A program made the position numbers and the translations under genes. A model generated the notes under the pieces. The model was not told where the DNA came from and did no database searches. It saw nothing but the letters and a program-made list of their open reading frames with translations. From Alitiscatomonas aceti (GTDB lineage Bacteria > Bacillota > Clostridia > Lachnospirales > Lachnospiraceae), in the NCBI RefSeq assembly GCF_025567195.1, contig NZ_JAOQJF010000001.1, positions 138,811 through 202,810 on the forward strand: 64,000 nucleotides of DNA. Direction: 5' to 3'. Shown one piece after another: positions 26,122-34,467 of this stretch (the stretch's first letter is position 1; every line of letters starts with the position of its first letter).

Positions 26122-27096
26122 TTATTGCTGTCCGTTTAAATACCGCTCTGCGCTGGTCACACAGTTGGCTCCGTCAGCCACGGCTGTAACGATCTGGCGC
26201 AGGTTCTTCGTGCGCACGTCTCCGGCCGCAAAGATCCCAGGCTGGGACGTTTTTCCATCCTCTCCCGCCAGGATATAATGGCCTCCGTCCATGGCCACCA
26301 GGTCCTCCAGGCCCTCTGTATTGGGAGAGATCCCCACGGCAATGAACACGCCGTCCACGGGAAGCTCCCTCTTTTCTCCCGTTTTTTTATTGGTGAGGCT
26401 TAAGGATTCCACCTTGTTTTCCCCGTTGATGGAATCTGCCACCGTGTCCCAGAGGATCTCTACATTTTCCATCTCCATCAGCTTTTTCTGGAGGCTCTTT
26501 GCTCCTCTGAGCTCGTTCCGGCGGTGGATCAGATATACCTTCTCACAGATCCTTGCCAGGAAAATAGCGTCCTCGATGGCCACGTCTCCGCCTCCCACCA
26601 CGGCGGCTGTCTTCTTTTTAAAGAAGGCTCCGTCACAGGTGGCGCAATAGGAAACGCCCATGCCCATGAGCCGTTCCTCACCGGGAACGTCCAGCTTTCT
26701 GTGGCGGGCGCCTGTGGCGATGATCACTGTCCTTGCCAGATACGTGCCGTTTTCCCCGTTCAGCTTCCAAAGAACAGGGCCGCCGTCTCCGGCCTCAGCA
26801 GCCCTTAAAAGGCCCTCGCCGTCCTCTCCGGCCTGTTGGATCCCGATGATGGAGTCCTCGGCAAATTCTGCTCCCAGCCGGTCCGCATGCTCCCGGAATT
26901 TCATTCCCAGGTCAAAGCCGTTGATTCCCGGAAGGCCGGCGTAATTATCTACCTCGTAGGTGGTCAGCACCTGTCCGCCGCTGACCATCTCTTTTTCTAT
27001 TACCAGTGTCTTTAATTCTGCTCTCTGGGCGTATATGGAGGCTCCAAGGCCCGCCGGGCCGGAACCTAAGATCACAAGATCATAAATCTGTTCCAT
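26122..27096 (-). CDS. trxB: Thioredoxin-disulfide reductase
   Basis: 324 residues from the ATG at 27096, which has GGAGG just upstream; a longer frame exists but the family start is EQIYDLVILGSGPAG. FAD-binding GSGPAGLGA, redox-active CATC (CATCDGAFF), NADPH-binding GGGDVAIEDA and a late GIFAAGDV are all present. It reduces thioredoxin with NADPH. A 41-codon frame overlaps its start from upstream. First major gene of trxB-nlpC-sdaAB-sdaAA. Confidence 0.95.
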   Translation of the reverse strand: MEQIYDLVILGSGPAGLGASIYAQRAELKTLVIEKEMVSGGQVLTTYEVDNYAGLPGINGFDLGMKFREHADRLGAEFAEDSIIGIQQAGEDGEGLLRAAEAGDGGPVLWKLNGENGTYLARTVIIATGARHRKLDVPGEERLMGMGVSYCATCDGAFFKKKTAAVVGGGDVAIEDAIFLARICEKVYLIHRRNELRGAKSLQKKLMEMENVEILWDTVADSINGENKVESLSLTNKKTGEKRELPVDGVFIAVGISPNTEGLEDLVAMDGGHYILAGEDGKTSQPGIFAAGDVRTKNLRQIVTAVADGANCVTSAERYLNGQQ

Positions 27097-27205
27097 GCTC
27101 TCCTCCCATTCCTGTCTCCGCCTCCCGGACCTGGATATCCATTGGAAACCAGGCCGTTCCGGCCGCAGACATTCCATTTTTCGGCCTGGTCCTTCCCAGG
27201 CACAT
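27080..27205 (-). CDS. Possible 41-residue upstream ORF overlapping trxB
   Basis: ATG at 27205 with AAGGAGG 6 bp upstream, ending in a TGA that overlaps the trxB start region by 17 bp. The translation (starts MCLGRTRPKNG) resembles nothing I know. The overlap would allow translational coupling to trxB. A predicted promoter lies so close that transcription would begin about 4 bases before the ATG, leaving the ribosome site untranscribed; if real, it would be leaderless or served by another promoter. Confidence 0.3.
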   Translation of the reverse strand: MCLGRTRPKNGMSAAGTAWFPMDIQVREAETGMGGEHGTDL

Positions 27206-27216
27206 AATTCCTCCTT

Positions 27217-27246
27217 AGTATATCACAGTCCTGGGAAAGAATACAA
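27217..27246 (-). promoter_or_regulatory. Putative trxB promoter
   Basis: Minus-strand TTGTAT (27241-27246), 18-bp spacer, TATACT (27217-27222). Confidence 0.5.
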
Positions 27247-27300
27247 ACGGTTTTCCAGGAAATATTCGTGGCATTATTGTGGCAGCTCCTGGCCTTTCCC

Positions 27301-27329
27301 TGGAAAAACGATTCCGGAGCGTGTATAAT
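27301..27329 (+). promoter_or_regulatory. Putative promoter of the SDR gene
   Basis: TGGAAA (27301-27306), 17-bp spacer, TATAAT (27324-27329). It would give a leader of about 190 bases before the ATG at 27523. Confidence 0.5.
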
Positions 27330-27390
27330 AAAGCTGCGGCAGCGATAAAGATTTTCTGTCCATGGGAATTTTCCCGAACATAAAAATTTG

Positions 27391-27465
27391 GGGAAATTCA
27401 TAGTTTTTGGGAAAATAATTTTTCTCGGAAAATTTTAGTTTTTAGAAAATATTTTCAGGGAAAAT
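27391..27465 (+). repeat. Five GGAAA-type repeats at about 17-bp spacing
   Basis: GGAAA or AGAAAA followed by T-rich sequence begins at about 27392, 27410, 27427, 27444 and 27459. They lie in the AT-rich leader of the SDR gene. Function unknown. Confidence 0.45.
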
Positions 27466-27522
27466 GGTAAGATCTTTCTGGGAATCCCAGGAAACTGCCT
27501 GCAAGTGAAAGGAGACATACGT

Positions 27523-28251
27523 ATGAAGAAAACTGTCCTGGTGACTGGCTCCTCCCGTGGGATCGGGAGAGCCATCGCCTTAAAATACGCGGAGCACGGA
27601 TATAATGTGGTCATCAACTGTGCCCGCAGCACAGACCGCCTGGAGCAGGCAAAAAAAGAAGCAGAGGCACTGGGAGCCGCCTGTCTGGCAGTCCAGGCAG
27701 ACGTGGGAATCTGGGAGGACTGCGTCCGCCTGTTTGCCCAGATCCAGGAACATTTCGGAGACCTGGATATCCTGGTCAACAACGCCGGGATCTCCTGGAT
27801 CGGGCTCTTACAGGATATGGACGTTTCCCAGTGGAACACACTGATCGCCTCCAATCTGTCATCGGTCTTCCACTGCTGTAAGCTGGCGGTTCCGGGCATG
27901 GTGAAAAAGCAGTCTGGCCGCATTGTCAATATTTCCTCTGTATGGGGCGTCTGCGGCGCTTCCTGTGAGGCAGCCTATTCCGCCTCCAAGGGCGGCGTGG
28001 GAGCCCTTACCCAGGCTCTTGCCAAGGAGCTGGCTCCCTCTGGGATCCAGGTCAATGCCATTGCCTGCGGCGCCATCGATACGGAAATGAACGGGTTTCT
28101 GTCCGCAGAAGAGGAAGAAGCGCTCCTGGACGAGATCCCGGCCGGCCGCATGGGGCGGCCGGAAGAGGTGGCCGATGTGGTCTTTGCCATGACAGGATCC
28201 CCGGACTACCTCACCGGCCAGATCCTCCGTCTGGACGGAGGGTGGATCTGA
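27523..28251 (+). CDS. Short-chain dehydrogenase/reductase, FabG-like
   Basis: 242 residues from the ATG at 27523, with AAAGGAG 8 bp upstream; the GTG at 27505 overlaps that site. The NADP(H) loop is TGSSRGIGRA, followed by NNAG, catalytic Ser in NISSVWG, and YSASK (Y-x3-K). The C-terminal DGGWI is typical of 3-oxoacyl-ACP reductase-like enzymes. It stands alone, away from fatty-acid genes, so the substrate may be another ketone. The long AT-rich leader with regular repeats suggests specific regulation. Confidence 0.88.
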   Translation: MKKTVLVTGSSRGIGRAIALKYAEHGYNVVINCARSTDRLEQAKKEAEALGAACLAVQADVGIWEDCVRLFAQIQEHFGDLDILVNNAGISWIGLLQDMDVSQWNTLIASNLSSVFHCCKLAVPGMVKKQSGRIVNISSVWGVCGASCEAAYSASKGGVGALTQALAKELAPSGIQVNAIACGAIDTEMNGFLSAEEEEALLDEIPAGRMGRPEEVADVVFAMTGSPDYLTGQILRLDGGWI

Positions 28252-28422
28252 TCCAGAGGAAGACCGTTCCTAGCACGGATCGGAACCTTGGAACAGCGCT
28301 CCAGGATTCCGGCAGTGCGGACTCCGGACTCTGGATCGAACTTTTAGCCGACATAGATTCCGGCTCCGGGACGGGGTTTTTGGGGCAGGTGCGGATTCCG
28401 GCCCGAAGTGTGAAAATCCGTC

Positions 28423-28625
28423 TGGTTAGTCTGGACTATTGGGCATAAACATATCTTTTTTCCCGGTATGCCCAATTTCTTCCGGAAATCCAGTCTTTTT
28501 CCCGCTTTTCCCTGGTCTTATGGACATACACCCCCATATTTCTTCCCCTATGCCCAAAATTCCCCTAATTTCTGGGTATGGGGGAAAAAATTTCCCCCTT
28601 TATGCCCAATAATCAAGACTAACCA
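28423..28625. repeat. 203-bp element with 27-bp terminal inverted repeats
   Basis: Left end 28423-28449 and right end 28599-28625 are inverted copies with 25 of 27 matches. Inside are further TATGCCCA copies (about 28467 and 28552) and a hairpin of GGGGGAAA with TTTCCCCC. No transposase frame. It resembles a miniature inverted-repeat element; no clear target duplication is visible. Confidence 0.6.
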
Positions 28626-28668
28626 CAAAAATATACAGAATAATCGGCCAGAGAGGCTGACCTGGGAT

Positions 28669-28915
28669 GGGCAAGGACAGGGGAACAAAGAAGCTAGCTA
28701 GGGGATGACCGGGGCGCGAGACCAAAAAAGCTGACTAAAGCGGGCAAGGACAGGGGGACAGGGGAACAGAGAAGCTGACCAGGGGGATGACTGGAGCGCG
28801 AGGCCAAGAAAGCTAGCTAGGGCGGGCAAGAACAGGAGAACGGGGAACCTGATCAGAGGGGAGGCCTGGAGCGCGGGGCCAAAGAGCCAGCCTGGGGCGG
28901 GCAAGGATCGTAAGC
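28669..28915 (+). repeat. Imperfect purine-rich tandem repeats, 73-82 bp units
   Basis: Units beginning GGGCAAGGA start at 28669, 28742, 28824 and 28899. Shared blocks include GGGGAAC, GAAGCT, and GGAGCGCGAGGCCAA-type sequence. Unit lengths of 73, 82 and 75 are not all multiples of three, so the repeat is probably not coding. Confidence 0.65.
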
Positions 28916-29009
28916 TGGAGGAGCTGGCTGAAATTACCGGCCGGAACATCGGCCGGGGAGAATAATAAAATGAGACGGCTTCCAAAAATCCTTGGCTAGC
29001 CGCTTCCTT

Positions 29010-29057
29010 AAAAACGGAACGCGGAGCCCTGGAAGAAAGTCCCAGGGGTCCGCGTTC
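29010..29057 (-). terminator. Terminator of the polysaccharide operon
   Basis: Near-perfect hairpin with arms 29017-29032 and 29041-29057. On the minus strand it is followed by CGTTTTTAAGG. A second perfect hairpin (29066-29075 with 29079-29088, loop AAA) lies between it and the last gene. Confidence 0.8.
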
Positions 29058-29105
29058 TGTATCCAGGCCGCCCGCAAAGCGGGCGGCCCATCTTCATCTA
29101 CCTAA

Positions 29106-32100
29106 TTATCTCTCCTGCCGCGTAAAGTCCTCTTCAATGACCTTCCAGGCGGCATCCACACTGAAATGCTCCCGGATGTAGGCCTGGGTCTTCCGGCACA
29201 TGGCGGCGCAGGTATCCGGATCGTTATAAAGGCTCACCACCGCCCCGGCAAAGTCCTCCGGCTCGTCGGCGATCCGCATGATATCCCCGGCCTCCGGAAT
29301 GCCTTCCGCCCCGATGGATGTGGTAACGATGACAGAGCCGTTATAAACAGCCTCCACCACCTTACCCTTGACCCCCGCTCCATACCGCAGGGGCACCACC
29401 ACCAGGCGGCTGCCGGCGTAAAGCGCCGCCAGCTCCTCTTCGGATACGAAGCCCTTGACCACAATGCCGCTTCCCGGCTGCTCCAGGGCCCGGATCTCCT
29501 CCGTCACCTTGGAGCCCACCACGTAAAAGGTCACATCCAGCTTCTCCCGGATCAGAGGGAATACCTCCTTTGCAAACCACAGGACCGCGTCCGCATTGGG
29601 CGGATGGGCAAAGCCGCCTACAAACAGGAGGCCCTCCCGCTTTGCAAAATCCATGTCGATGTTTTCCAGGAACGTTTCATATACATACGCTGTAATGGCC
29701 TTCACCGGCAGCTCCGGCTTCACCGCATGGATGGCCTCCTCCTCCACATAGGACGGATAGTAGGCCGCTGCCGCCTTCTCCATCAGAGAAAACTCGATGG
29801 ATTTCCAGTAATCGGAATCCCGTTTTTTCTGGATGTCTCCGGTCAGCTCATACTCCCGGTATTCCCTGAGGAAATGGAGATCGTGGCCATAATAAATGAT
29901 CTTGATGTCCGTGTTCTGCTTCAGGAAATCCACGTACTTCACTGCAATATGGGGCCGGTTCAGATAAGCAAAGTCGATCTCATCCTTATTTTTCATGATC
30001 CAGTCCCAGATCCCTGCCTGGTATTCCGGTCCATAAAGGATCTCCACGCCCATCTGCTGCAGGACCGTGGAATACGGCTCCTCATGAAGGAAATTATCCC
30101 CCAGGAACTTCACCACATATCCCTTCTTCAGGAACATTTTCAGATACTGGTAGGTGGTCTTGGAACCGGCGTCCTTATCGAAGGTGGGCACATAATGATC
30201 CACCACCAGGATCACCGGCTTTCCCTGGCTCCTTTCCCTGGCCCGGAACGGGTTGGGATTTCCCGTATTGACACACTGCTTTTTAAACTCCTCGGCCCAT
30301 TTTTCCCTAAGCTTCCGGCTGTTCTCCACCTGGTAGCGCTTTAAGCCCGTTCCATTGACATCCGTGCCGTTGGACACGCCCTCAAAGTGGATCACCTTGG
30401 AAAGGGGCTGGTATACCACCCGCAGGCCGGCCTTCCGCACCTCAAAGGCCAGGTCGGAATCCTCGCAGTAGGCCGGAGCGAACCGGTCGTCAAAGCCGCC
30501 GATCTGGTTCCACAGCTTCCTGGATAACAGGATGGCGGCTCCGGAAATATAGTCCACGTCCTTCACATAATTATATTCCGCCTTGTCCGGATCGTCCAGG
30601 CGGCCATAATTCCAGCCGGAGCCGTCGCTCCAGATAATGCCGCCGGCCTCCTGGAGCCGTCCGTCCGGGTACACCAGCTTGGAGCCCACCATACCGATGG
30701 ACGGATCGGAGCCGATCAGGTCTACCAGGGAGGAAAGCCATCCCGGCGTCACCTGGGTATCGTTATTTAAGAACATGATATATTTTCCCCGGGCCTTTTT
30801 CGCCGCATTGTTGCAGTTTCTTAAAAAGCCCTGGTTGGTCTCATTGCGGCAGATCACCACATTCTCCGCATATCTGGAAAGCTCTCTGGTGGCGTCGGTG
30901 GAAACGTCGTCGGCAATGATGATCTCATAGGACACGTCCGGCGTGTTCTCAAGAATAGACACCAGACAGGCGTAGGTATAGTGGATCTGGTTATAGACCG
31001 GGATCACCACAGAGACCTCCGGCTCCTCAAAATATGGGAACCGCAGCTTTCCGTGCTCCAGATATCCCTCGCCGATCTGGAAATCGCCGCCGATCCGGTT
31101 CCTTCCTTCGCCCGTCAGATAAAGGCCCAGATATTTTCCCGGATGGCGGATGGTGTTTTTCACATATTTTAAGACCTTTCTCTTTCTGGTCCCCTCCGGG
31201 AAGGCCCGGTCCACCATCCTGTGACACTTTCTTAATCCCTTCCATATCACCGACTCGTGCTTAGAAAGGTACTGCAGCGTTTTTGCGATCTCTCCGTTTT
31301 CCCGGCGGAGATCCGCGATGATCACGTCCAGGTTCGCCACATGGTTATTGGTGAGCCGCTGGACCTCCTGCTGCTTCTGAATGGTCACGTCCCGCTCAGC
31401 CACCGTCTGGTTCAGAGTCTCGCACCATTCCACCACCTCCGGCAGCTTCCTGTGGGCCTCCAGGAGTTCCTCCAGGCTCTTCACCGGCTGCTCATACTGC
31501 TTCATGTACTGGAAACCGCCGTTTCCATGGACATACCCCTGGAAGTGCTCCTCCATGGAGGCAAAAAGCCCCTGCTCCTCTTCGCCTATGCCAAAGTGGG
31601 CGAAAAGCTCCTCCTGGGCGGAAGAGACCGAAGCCTCGCACCTGCGGTAAAAATACAGCAAGTTCCTGTAATGAAGGAATTTTGCAGGGATCTCCATGTC
31701 AAAGACCCACTCATAATCAATGCCGTAAACATGGCCGTCCGAGATCATGAGATTTTCAAATAATCCGTCCACGTTGGGGGCCTCGGTGAGCCGTCCCAGT
31801 TCCTCCAGCCCCTCCGGCACAGACCCGAATACCTCTGTAAAGCCCTGGCCGGGAGTGAAGGGGCCGCCTGTCTGTTCTTTTATGGAAAAATGCCCGCCGT
31901 CCACAGAAAAATCCTCCGGGAACACCAGGGCCATGACCTGCTCCAGTTCCTCATAGGGAATCTGGCCCATATGGATCCGGTCTGCCAGGGCGTCTGCCAG
32001 GGTCTCTCCCTCCAGATACCGGAAGCAGACTGTCTTTCCTCCGTCCTTAAACTCCGGCTCCAGGAAACGGATCCTGGGATTCTGTTCCCGGATCATCTGG

Positions 32101-32255
32101 TACTTTTCCCAGAATGAGCCCATATGGCCGGCTCCCGCTTCCGTAAGCGCCGTCTTTTCCACGGAAAGGGCGCCGTTTTCCCGGACGATGGCCGTCTTCA
32201 GCTGGAATTTCTCCGACCGGGTCCGGTTATATTTCACATATATGATCTGTCTCAT
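29106..32255 (-). CDS. Kinase-like / coiled-coil / dual glycosyltransferase protein
   Basis: 1049 residues from the ATG at 32255, which overlaps the methyltransferase stop as ATGA. Residues 1-205 look like a divergent kinase or phosphotransferase fold: hinge-like CFRYLEGETL (77-86), catalytic-loop-like NVDGLFENLM (161-170) and IDYEW (179-183). Residues 280-335 form a coiled coil. Residues 413-655 are a family 2 glycosyltransferase (VSVVIPVYNQ, DDVSTD, NNDT). The rest is a GT-B glycosyltransferase with a GT4-like end (EELAALYAGSRLVVVPLRYGAGVKGKVVEA). The layout recalls polymerase plus chain-end modification in ABC-exported glycans. Kinase activity is inferred, not proven. Confidence 0.85.
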   Translation of the reverse strand: MRQIIYVKYNRTRSEKFQLKTAIVRENGALSVEKTALTEAGAGHMGSFWEKYQMIREQNPRIRFLEPEFKDGGKTVCFRYLEGETLADALADRIHMGQIPYEELEQVMALVFPEDFSVDGGHFSIKEQTGGPFTPGQGFTEVFGSVPEGLEELGRLTEAPNVDGLFENLMISDGHVYGIDYEWVFDMEIPAKFLHYRNLLYFYRRCEASVSSAQEELFAHFGIGEEEQGLFASMEEHFQGYVHGNGGFQYMKQYEQPVKSLEELLEAHRKLPEVVEWCETLNQTVAERDVTIQKQQEVQRLTNNHVANLDVIIADLRRENGEIAKTLQYLSKHESVIWKGLRKCHRMVDRAFPEGTRKRKVLKYVKNTIRHPGKYLGLYLTGEGRNRIGGDFQIGEGYLEHGKLRFPYFEEPEVSVVIPVYNQIHYTYACLVSILENTPDVSYEIIIADDVSTDATRELSRYAENVVICRNETNQGFLRNCNNAAKKARGKYIMFLNNDTQVTPGWLSSLVDLIGSDPSIGMVGSKLVYPDGRLQEAGGIIWSDGSGWNYGRLDDPDKAEYNYVKDVDYISGAAILLSRKLWNQIGGFDDRFAPAYCEDSDLAFEVRKAGLRVVYQPLSKVIHFEGVSNGTDVNGTGLKRYQVENSRKLREKWAEEFKKQCVNTGNPNPFRARERSQGKPVILVVDHYVPTFDKDAGSKTTYQYLKMFLKKGYVVKFLGDNFLHEEPYSTVLQQMGVEILYGPEYQAGIWDWIMKNKDEIDFAYLNRPHIAVKYVDFLKQNTDIKIIYYGHDLHFLREYREYELTGDIQKKRDSDYWKSIEFSLMEKAAAAYYPSYVEEEAIHAVKPELPVKAITAYVYETFLENIDMDFAKREGLLFVGGFAHPPNADAVLWFAKEVFPLIREKLDVTFYVVGSKVTEEIRALEQPGSGIVVKGFVSEEELAALYAGSRLVVVPLRYGAGVKGKVVEAVYNGSVIVTTSIGAEGIPEAGDIMRIADEPEDFAGAVVSLYNDPDTCAAMCRKTQAYIREHFSVDAAWKVIEEDFTRQER

Positions 32256-33103
32256 GACTGTCCTCTCCTGTACGCTCCCAGGAACGAATTGGCAAAGCTG
32301 GAAAATACTCCGTTCCTGCATGCCATGGCCATGGCCTGCTCCTCGCTTCCGAAGGTCAGTCCCGGCCCATCGAGCCTGGCGGATATATTGGTCACCTCTC
32401 CGTTCTCCGGCAGATATGCGTCTGAGTAGACTGCCGCCGGATACCGGTAATCGGGAACGGGATAATAAAGAAGGGAGCTGCCTCCGTAAGTCCCCTCCAG
32501 GGACTCCAGAAGTTCCAGTACCTCCGCCCGCAGGAAGGAAACGTCAAACCGCTCCGCTCCCATCCAGTAGCGGACTCCCGCCGCGTTCTCCGCTGCAAAG
32601 TACAGGGTCCCCTCCGGCTTCAGAAGCCCGACCGCCGCCTTTAGGACTGCCTCTGCCTCTTCCTTCTTATACTGCTCCAGGGTTCCGGCCATAAAAATAA
32701 GGTCAAACCCTTCCCCCGGAAACTCCAGAGGAGCTGTTCCATTTCCTGGCTTATACTCCTTATATCCGGCTTCCGGCTTTAAGATATCCCCCCGGACAAA
32801 ATGGAGATTTTCATGCGTTCCATGGCGCAGACGGTTCACCTCCAGGTTTTCGTCCCTGGGATCCAGTACCACCGTCTCTCCGGCCCGGCGGGCCAGGAGC
32901 CCTGTGTAAGAACCGTAATCGGAGCCGATCTGCAGGACCCGGGAATCCCCCTGGATCTCCGTCCACTCAAACAGGTTCTCCCGTAAAGGAGAAAAGGCAT
33001 ACAGGCACTCCGGGGACGTCTCCGCCTTTAAAGCTGCCTCTGTATCATTTTCATATCTGGCCATCAGATCCAGGATCTCATAGCTGGCATCGTTCTTCAT
33101 CAT
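32252..33103 (-). CDS. SAM-dependent methyltransferase of the polysaccharide operon
   Basis: 283 residues. Class I fold: motif I VLQIGSDYGSYTGLLA, acidic VVLDPRDENLEVN, DILKPE and FDLIFMAGTLEQY, then LLKPEGTLYFAAEN. It is tightly coupled: it starts 11 bp after wzt and overlaps the following kinase-like/glycosyltransferase gene by 4 bp. In E. coli O8/O9a the methyltransferase and kinase activities that cap the chain are fused in WbdD and the cap is read by Wzt; here the methyltransferase is separate. Capping is inferred from context; it could instead modify a sugar within the repeat. Confidence 0.85.
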   Translation of the reverse strand: MMKNDASYEILDLMARYENDTEAALKAETSPECLYAFSPLRENLFEWTEIQGDSRVLQIGSDYGSYTGLLARRAGETVVLDPRDENLEVNRLRHGTHENLHFVRGDILKPEAGYKEYKPGNGTAPLEFPGEGFDLIFMAGTLEQYKKEEAEAVLKAAVGLLKPEGTLYFAAENAAGVRYWMGAERFDVSFLRAEVLELLESLEGTYGGSSLLYYPVPDYRYPAAVYSDAYLPENGEVTNISARLDGPGLTFGSEEQAMAMACRNGVFSSFANSFLGAYRRGQS

Positions 33104-33114
33104 GATCCGACTCT

Positions 33115-34458
33115 CTATCCTCTCGTTAGCTTCGTCTCCACCTCTGACTCCATATCGTAGACCCCTACGGTGTTCTTATTGGAGATCACCGTGATGTTGG
33201 CCACATCGTAAAGCCGGTGGTATACCACATGCTCCTCGCCCTCAAAGCCGGTACAGCTCATGGATAACAGATATTCTCCTCCCTGAAGCGTCATCTTCTG
33301 GGTAAAGGACACATCGTATATGTCGCCCTCGTTTACGGGCTTCACATCCGCACCCTCGTACATGGTGTTGGTGCCGGAAAGATCCGTTCCCTTTTTATCC
33401 TTGATGGTATACGTAAAGATCGGGCATTTTAAGGGAGCATGGAAGCGGATCCGCTCTTTGATGGTGAACATCTCTCCCTTTAATAAAAGGTTGGTCAGGT
33501 TCCCTCTCTGGTCAAACAGGCCCAGATCAAAGATCTCCGCCCGTCCGTCCCCGTACTCGGTCCGGCTGGCGTTGATGGTGATCTTATCCTTCATAAGGCC
33601 TCCGCTGCCGGAGGCTCCGCCTGCTTCCGCGTTCCCGGTCCCTGCTCCGTCCGTCTTCTTCCCGTCCTCTTTGTCCATGCCGCCGGAATAATCGCTTTCC
33701 AGCTCCTCCTTCAGAGAATCCATCTGGTTGGCCAGGATCTTCTTATAAAGATCCACCATATGGCCCGGCTGGCCCTCGGCAATGAATTCGCCCTTATTCA
33801 ACAGGACCACCTTATCGCAGTATTTGATGATGCTTCCCATATCGTGGGTCACCATTAAGATGGTGGTGCCGTTCTTCCGGATCTCCTCCATACGCCGGTA
33901 ACACTTGGCCTGGAAAAACACATCGCCCACAGACAGGGCCTCGTCCACAATAAGGATCTCCGGCTCCACGTTGATGGCCAGGGCAAAGGCCAGACGGACG
34001 AACATACCGCTGGAATACGTCTTCACTGGCTGATAGACAAAATCCCCGATATCGGCAAAGTCCAAGATCTCCTGGAGCTTTTTATCCATCTCCGCCTTTG
34101 TGTACCCCATCATGGTGCCGTTCATATAAATATTTTCAATCCCTGTATAATCCATATTGAAGCCGGCTCCCAGCTCCAGAAGAGCCGATATCTTCCCATC
34201 CACCTGGACCGAGCCGGTGGTGGGCGTCAGAACGCCGGTGATGATCTTTAAAATCGTGGATTTTCCCGAGCCATTGGTGCCGATGATCCCCACGGTCTGG
34301 CCCTTCTCCACCGTAAAGGAAAGGCCGTTTAAGGCGTAGAAGTCCTTATGGAGGCTCTTATGGGTCATGCTTAGGGATTCCTTTAACCGGTCGATGGGCC
34401 GGTCGTACAGACGATATATTTTTGTTACATCTTTTACTTCGATCGCATTCTGGGACAT
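33115..34458 (-). CDS. wzt: ABC transporter ATPase for polysaccharide export, Wzt-like with C-terminal domain
   Basis: 447 residues. ATPase domain 1-250: Walker A GTNGSGKST, signature YSSGMFVRLAFALA, Walker B ILIVDEALSVGDVFF. A Gly/Asp-rich linker (about 255-290) leads to a C-terminal beta domain (about 290-447) of the Wzt type, which in O8/O9a binds the capped non-reducing end. Plain teichoic-acid TagH proteins have a different C-terminus. It partners with the permease 9 bp upstream. Confidence 0.92.
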   Translation of the reverse strand: MSQNAIEVKDVTKIYRLYDRPIDRLKESLSMTHKSLHKDFYALNGLSFTVEKGQTVGIIGTNGSGKSTILKIITGVLTPTTGSVQVDGKISALLELGAGFNMDYTGIENIYMNGTMMGYTKAEMDKKLQEILDFADIGDFVYQPVKTYSSGMFVRLAFALAINVEPEILIVDEALSVGDVFFQAKCYRRMEEIRKNGTTILMVTHDMGSIIKYCDKVVLLNKGEFIAEGQPGHMVDLYKKILANQMDSLKEELESDYSGGMDKEDGKKTDGAGTGNAEAGGASGSGGLMKDKITINASRTEYGDGRAEIFDLGLFDQRGNLTNLLLKGEMFTIKERIRFHAPLKCPIFTYTIKDKKGTDLSGTNTMYEGADVKPVNEGDIYDVSFTQKMTLQGGEYLLSMSCTGFEGEEHVVYHRLYDVANITVISNKNTVGVYDMESEVETKLTRG

Positions 34459-34467
34459 TCCATCCTC

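Larger units (their letters stand above)
28252..29105. other. 854-bp gene-free repeat region
   Basis: No supported gene. From left to right: a stretch with GGATTCCGGC-like repeats (about 28300-28405), a 203-bp element with 27-bp inverted ends (28423-28625), purine-rich imperfect tandem repeats (28669-28915), then two hairpins ending the polysaccharide operon. Confidence 0.7.

Noticed and set aside
28242..28448. 68-codon plus-strand frame after the SDR gene
   Set aside because: Overlaps the SDR end, no ribosome site, and its sequence comes from GGATTCCGGC-like repeats.
28423..28625. Reading the inverted-repeat element as a CRISPR or full IS
   Set aside because: Too few and unevenly spaced repeats for CRISPR, and no transposase or clear target duplication for an IS.
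28698..28985. 95-codon minus-strand frame with repeated leucine/proline-rich segments
   Set aside because: It merely reads the purine-rich tandem repeats backwards; unit lengths break frame, and there is no ribosome site.
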